Shown: positions 19,238 to 19,493 of the stretch, piece after piece | Layout of the letters: every line of letters begins with the position of its first letter | How positions within the stretch are numbered: position 1 is the stretch's first letter | From: Conexibacter sp. | GTDB taxonomy: Bacteria; Actinomycetota; Thermoleophilia; Solirubrobacterales; Solirubrobacteraceae | Assembly: GCA_025964295.1 (NCBI GenBank) | Contig: JAOPZD010000338.1 | Location: 1 to 19,493, forward strand | Direction of reading: 5' to 3' | Length of the DNA: 19,493 bases | Position numbers and translations under genes: made by a program | The notes under the pieces: model-generated | What the model was told of the DNA's origin: nothing | Database searches by the model: none | The model's input: the letters and a program-made list of their open reading frames with translations, nothing else

Positions 19238-19367
19238 CGCGCTGAGTGTCGCGCACCACGGCGCGCCGCGTCGCGGTTTTCGCAGAACCTTCGGCGCGTG
19301 TGCATCGCGCGCTCGCCGTTCGCTGGTGCGATCCAGGCACTGTCCGCAACGACGAGAGGAACACAGC

Positions 19368-19493
19368 ATGCGACGGATCCCGACCATGATGGCGTCCGCG
19401 GGCGCCGCGGCGCTCACGACGCTCGCGGTGACCGTGGCGGTCCCGGCGATCGGTGACGAGGGCGGCGGCGGCGGTTCGCCTGCGCCGGGCCCC
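19368..19493 (+). CDS. Secreted protein of unknown function, 5' part (runs off window)
   Basis: Only the first 42 codons lie in the window. They begin MRRIPTMMASAGAAALTTLA and show a basic n-region, a hydrophobic core and an Ala-rich end, as in a Sec signal peptide. A glycine run and SPAPGP follow, suggesting a flexible linker right after cleavage. GAGAGGAA lies 7 bases before the ATG, supporting the start. It is divergent from the response regulator gene, so it may be one of the two-component system's targets. That is an inference from position only. The function cannot be judged from this fragment. Confidence 0.65.
   Translation, partial: MRRIPTMMASAGAAALTTLAVTVAVPAIGDEGGGGGSPAPGP

Noticed and set aside
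19266..19280. CCGCG-T-CGCGG followed by TTTT before the response regulator gene
   Set aside because: A one-base loop cannot form as drawn, the position is in a divergent promoter region rather than after a gene, and similar short palindromes are frequent here.

Overview
The window is very GC-rich chromosomal DNA packed with genes on both strands. The codon third positions are almost all G or C, starts are often GTG, several starts look leaderless, and there is a delta-60-repeat secreted protein, an ArsR/DUF899/SRPBCC operon and an OmpR-type two-component pair. Together these suggest an actinobacterium, most likely of the Thermoleophilia/Solirubrobacterales type (Conexibacter- or Solirubrobacter-like). 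That placement is inferred from gene style, because no rRNA or other phylogenetic marker is present. No tRNA, rRNA, CRISPR array, transposase or phage gene was seen, and no gap between genes exceeds about 190 bases.

Layout: (1) 1-1371, the 3' part of an ABC-2 type exporter: an ATPase missing its N-terminus, then its permease. (2) 1454-3378, a convergent DNA-repair pair: a stand-alone LigD-type polymerase/primase and exodeoxyribonuclease III, whose stop codons share the bases CTAG. (3) 3433-5037, a four-gene coupled operon (ArsR regulator, DUF899 thioredoxin-like protein, 43-residue membrane microprotein, AHSA1/SRPBCC protein) in which every junction is a 4-base overlap. It ends against a convergent PH-domain membrane protein through a second shared CTAG. 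(4) 5697-7973, a large secreted protein with a CAP (SCP/PR1) domain and a DUF6174-like C-terminus. (5) 8021-9795, an ECF sigma factor and a co-translated single-pass membrane protein that is probably its partner. (6) 9904-10981, a beta-carbonic anhydrase divergent from a MarR regulator, with a 12-bp inverted repeat between and over their starts. (7) 11119-13558, an alpha/beta hydrolase that has lost its C-terminal third, directly followed by a secreted delta-60 protein with seven evenly spaced repeats. (8) 13625-16352, three more alpha/beta hydrolases, including a cofactor-free chloroperoxidase-like enzyme. (9) 16378-19237, a DHFR/RibD-like reductase and an OmpR-type response regulator/histidine kinase operon, divergent from the start of a secreted protein cut by the window end.

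Two themes recur. Many first genes have no Shine-Dalgarno sequence but carry a -10-like hexamer 6-8 bases before the start codon, as expected for leaderless mRNAs. Gene packing is extreme, with ATGA/GTGA overlaps within operons and CTAG overlaps between convergent genes. I found no clear new defence or mobile system. The most interesting items are the microprotein, the sigma-factor promoter that overlaps its own start, the repeat/operator structures, and the decayed hydrolase junction.
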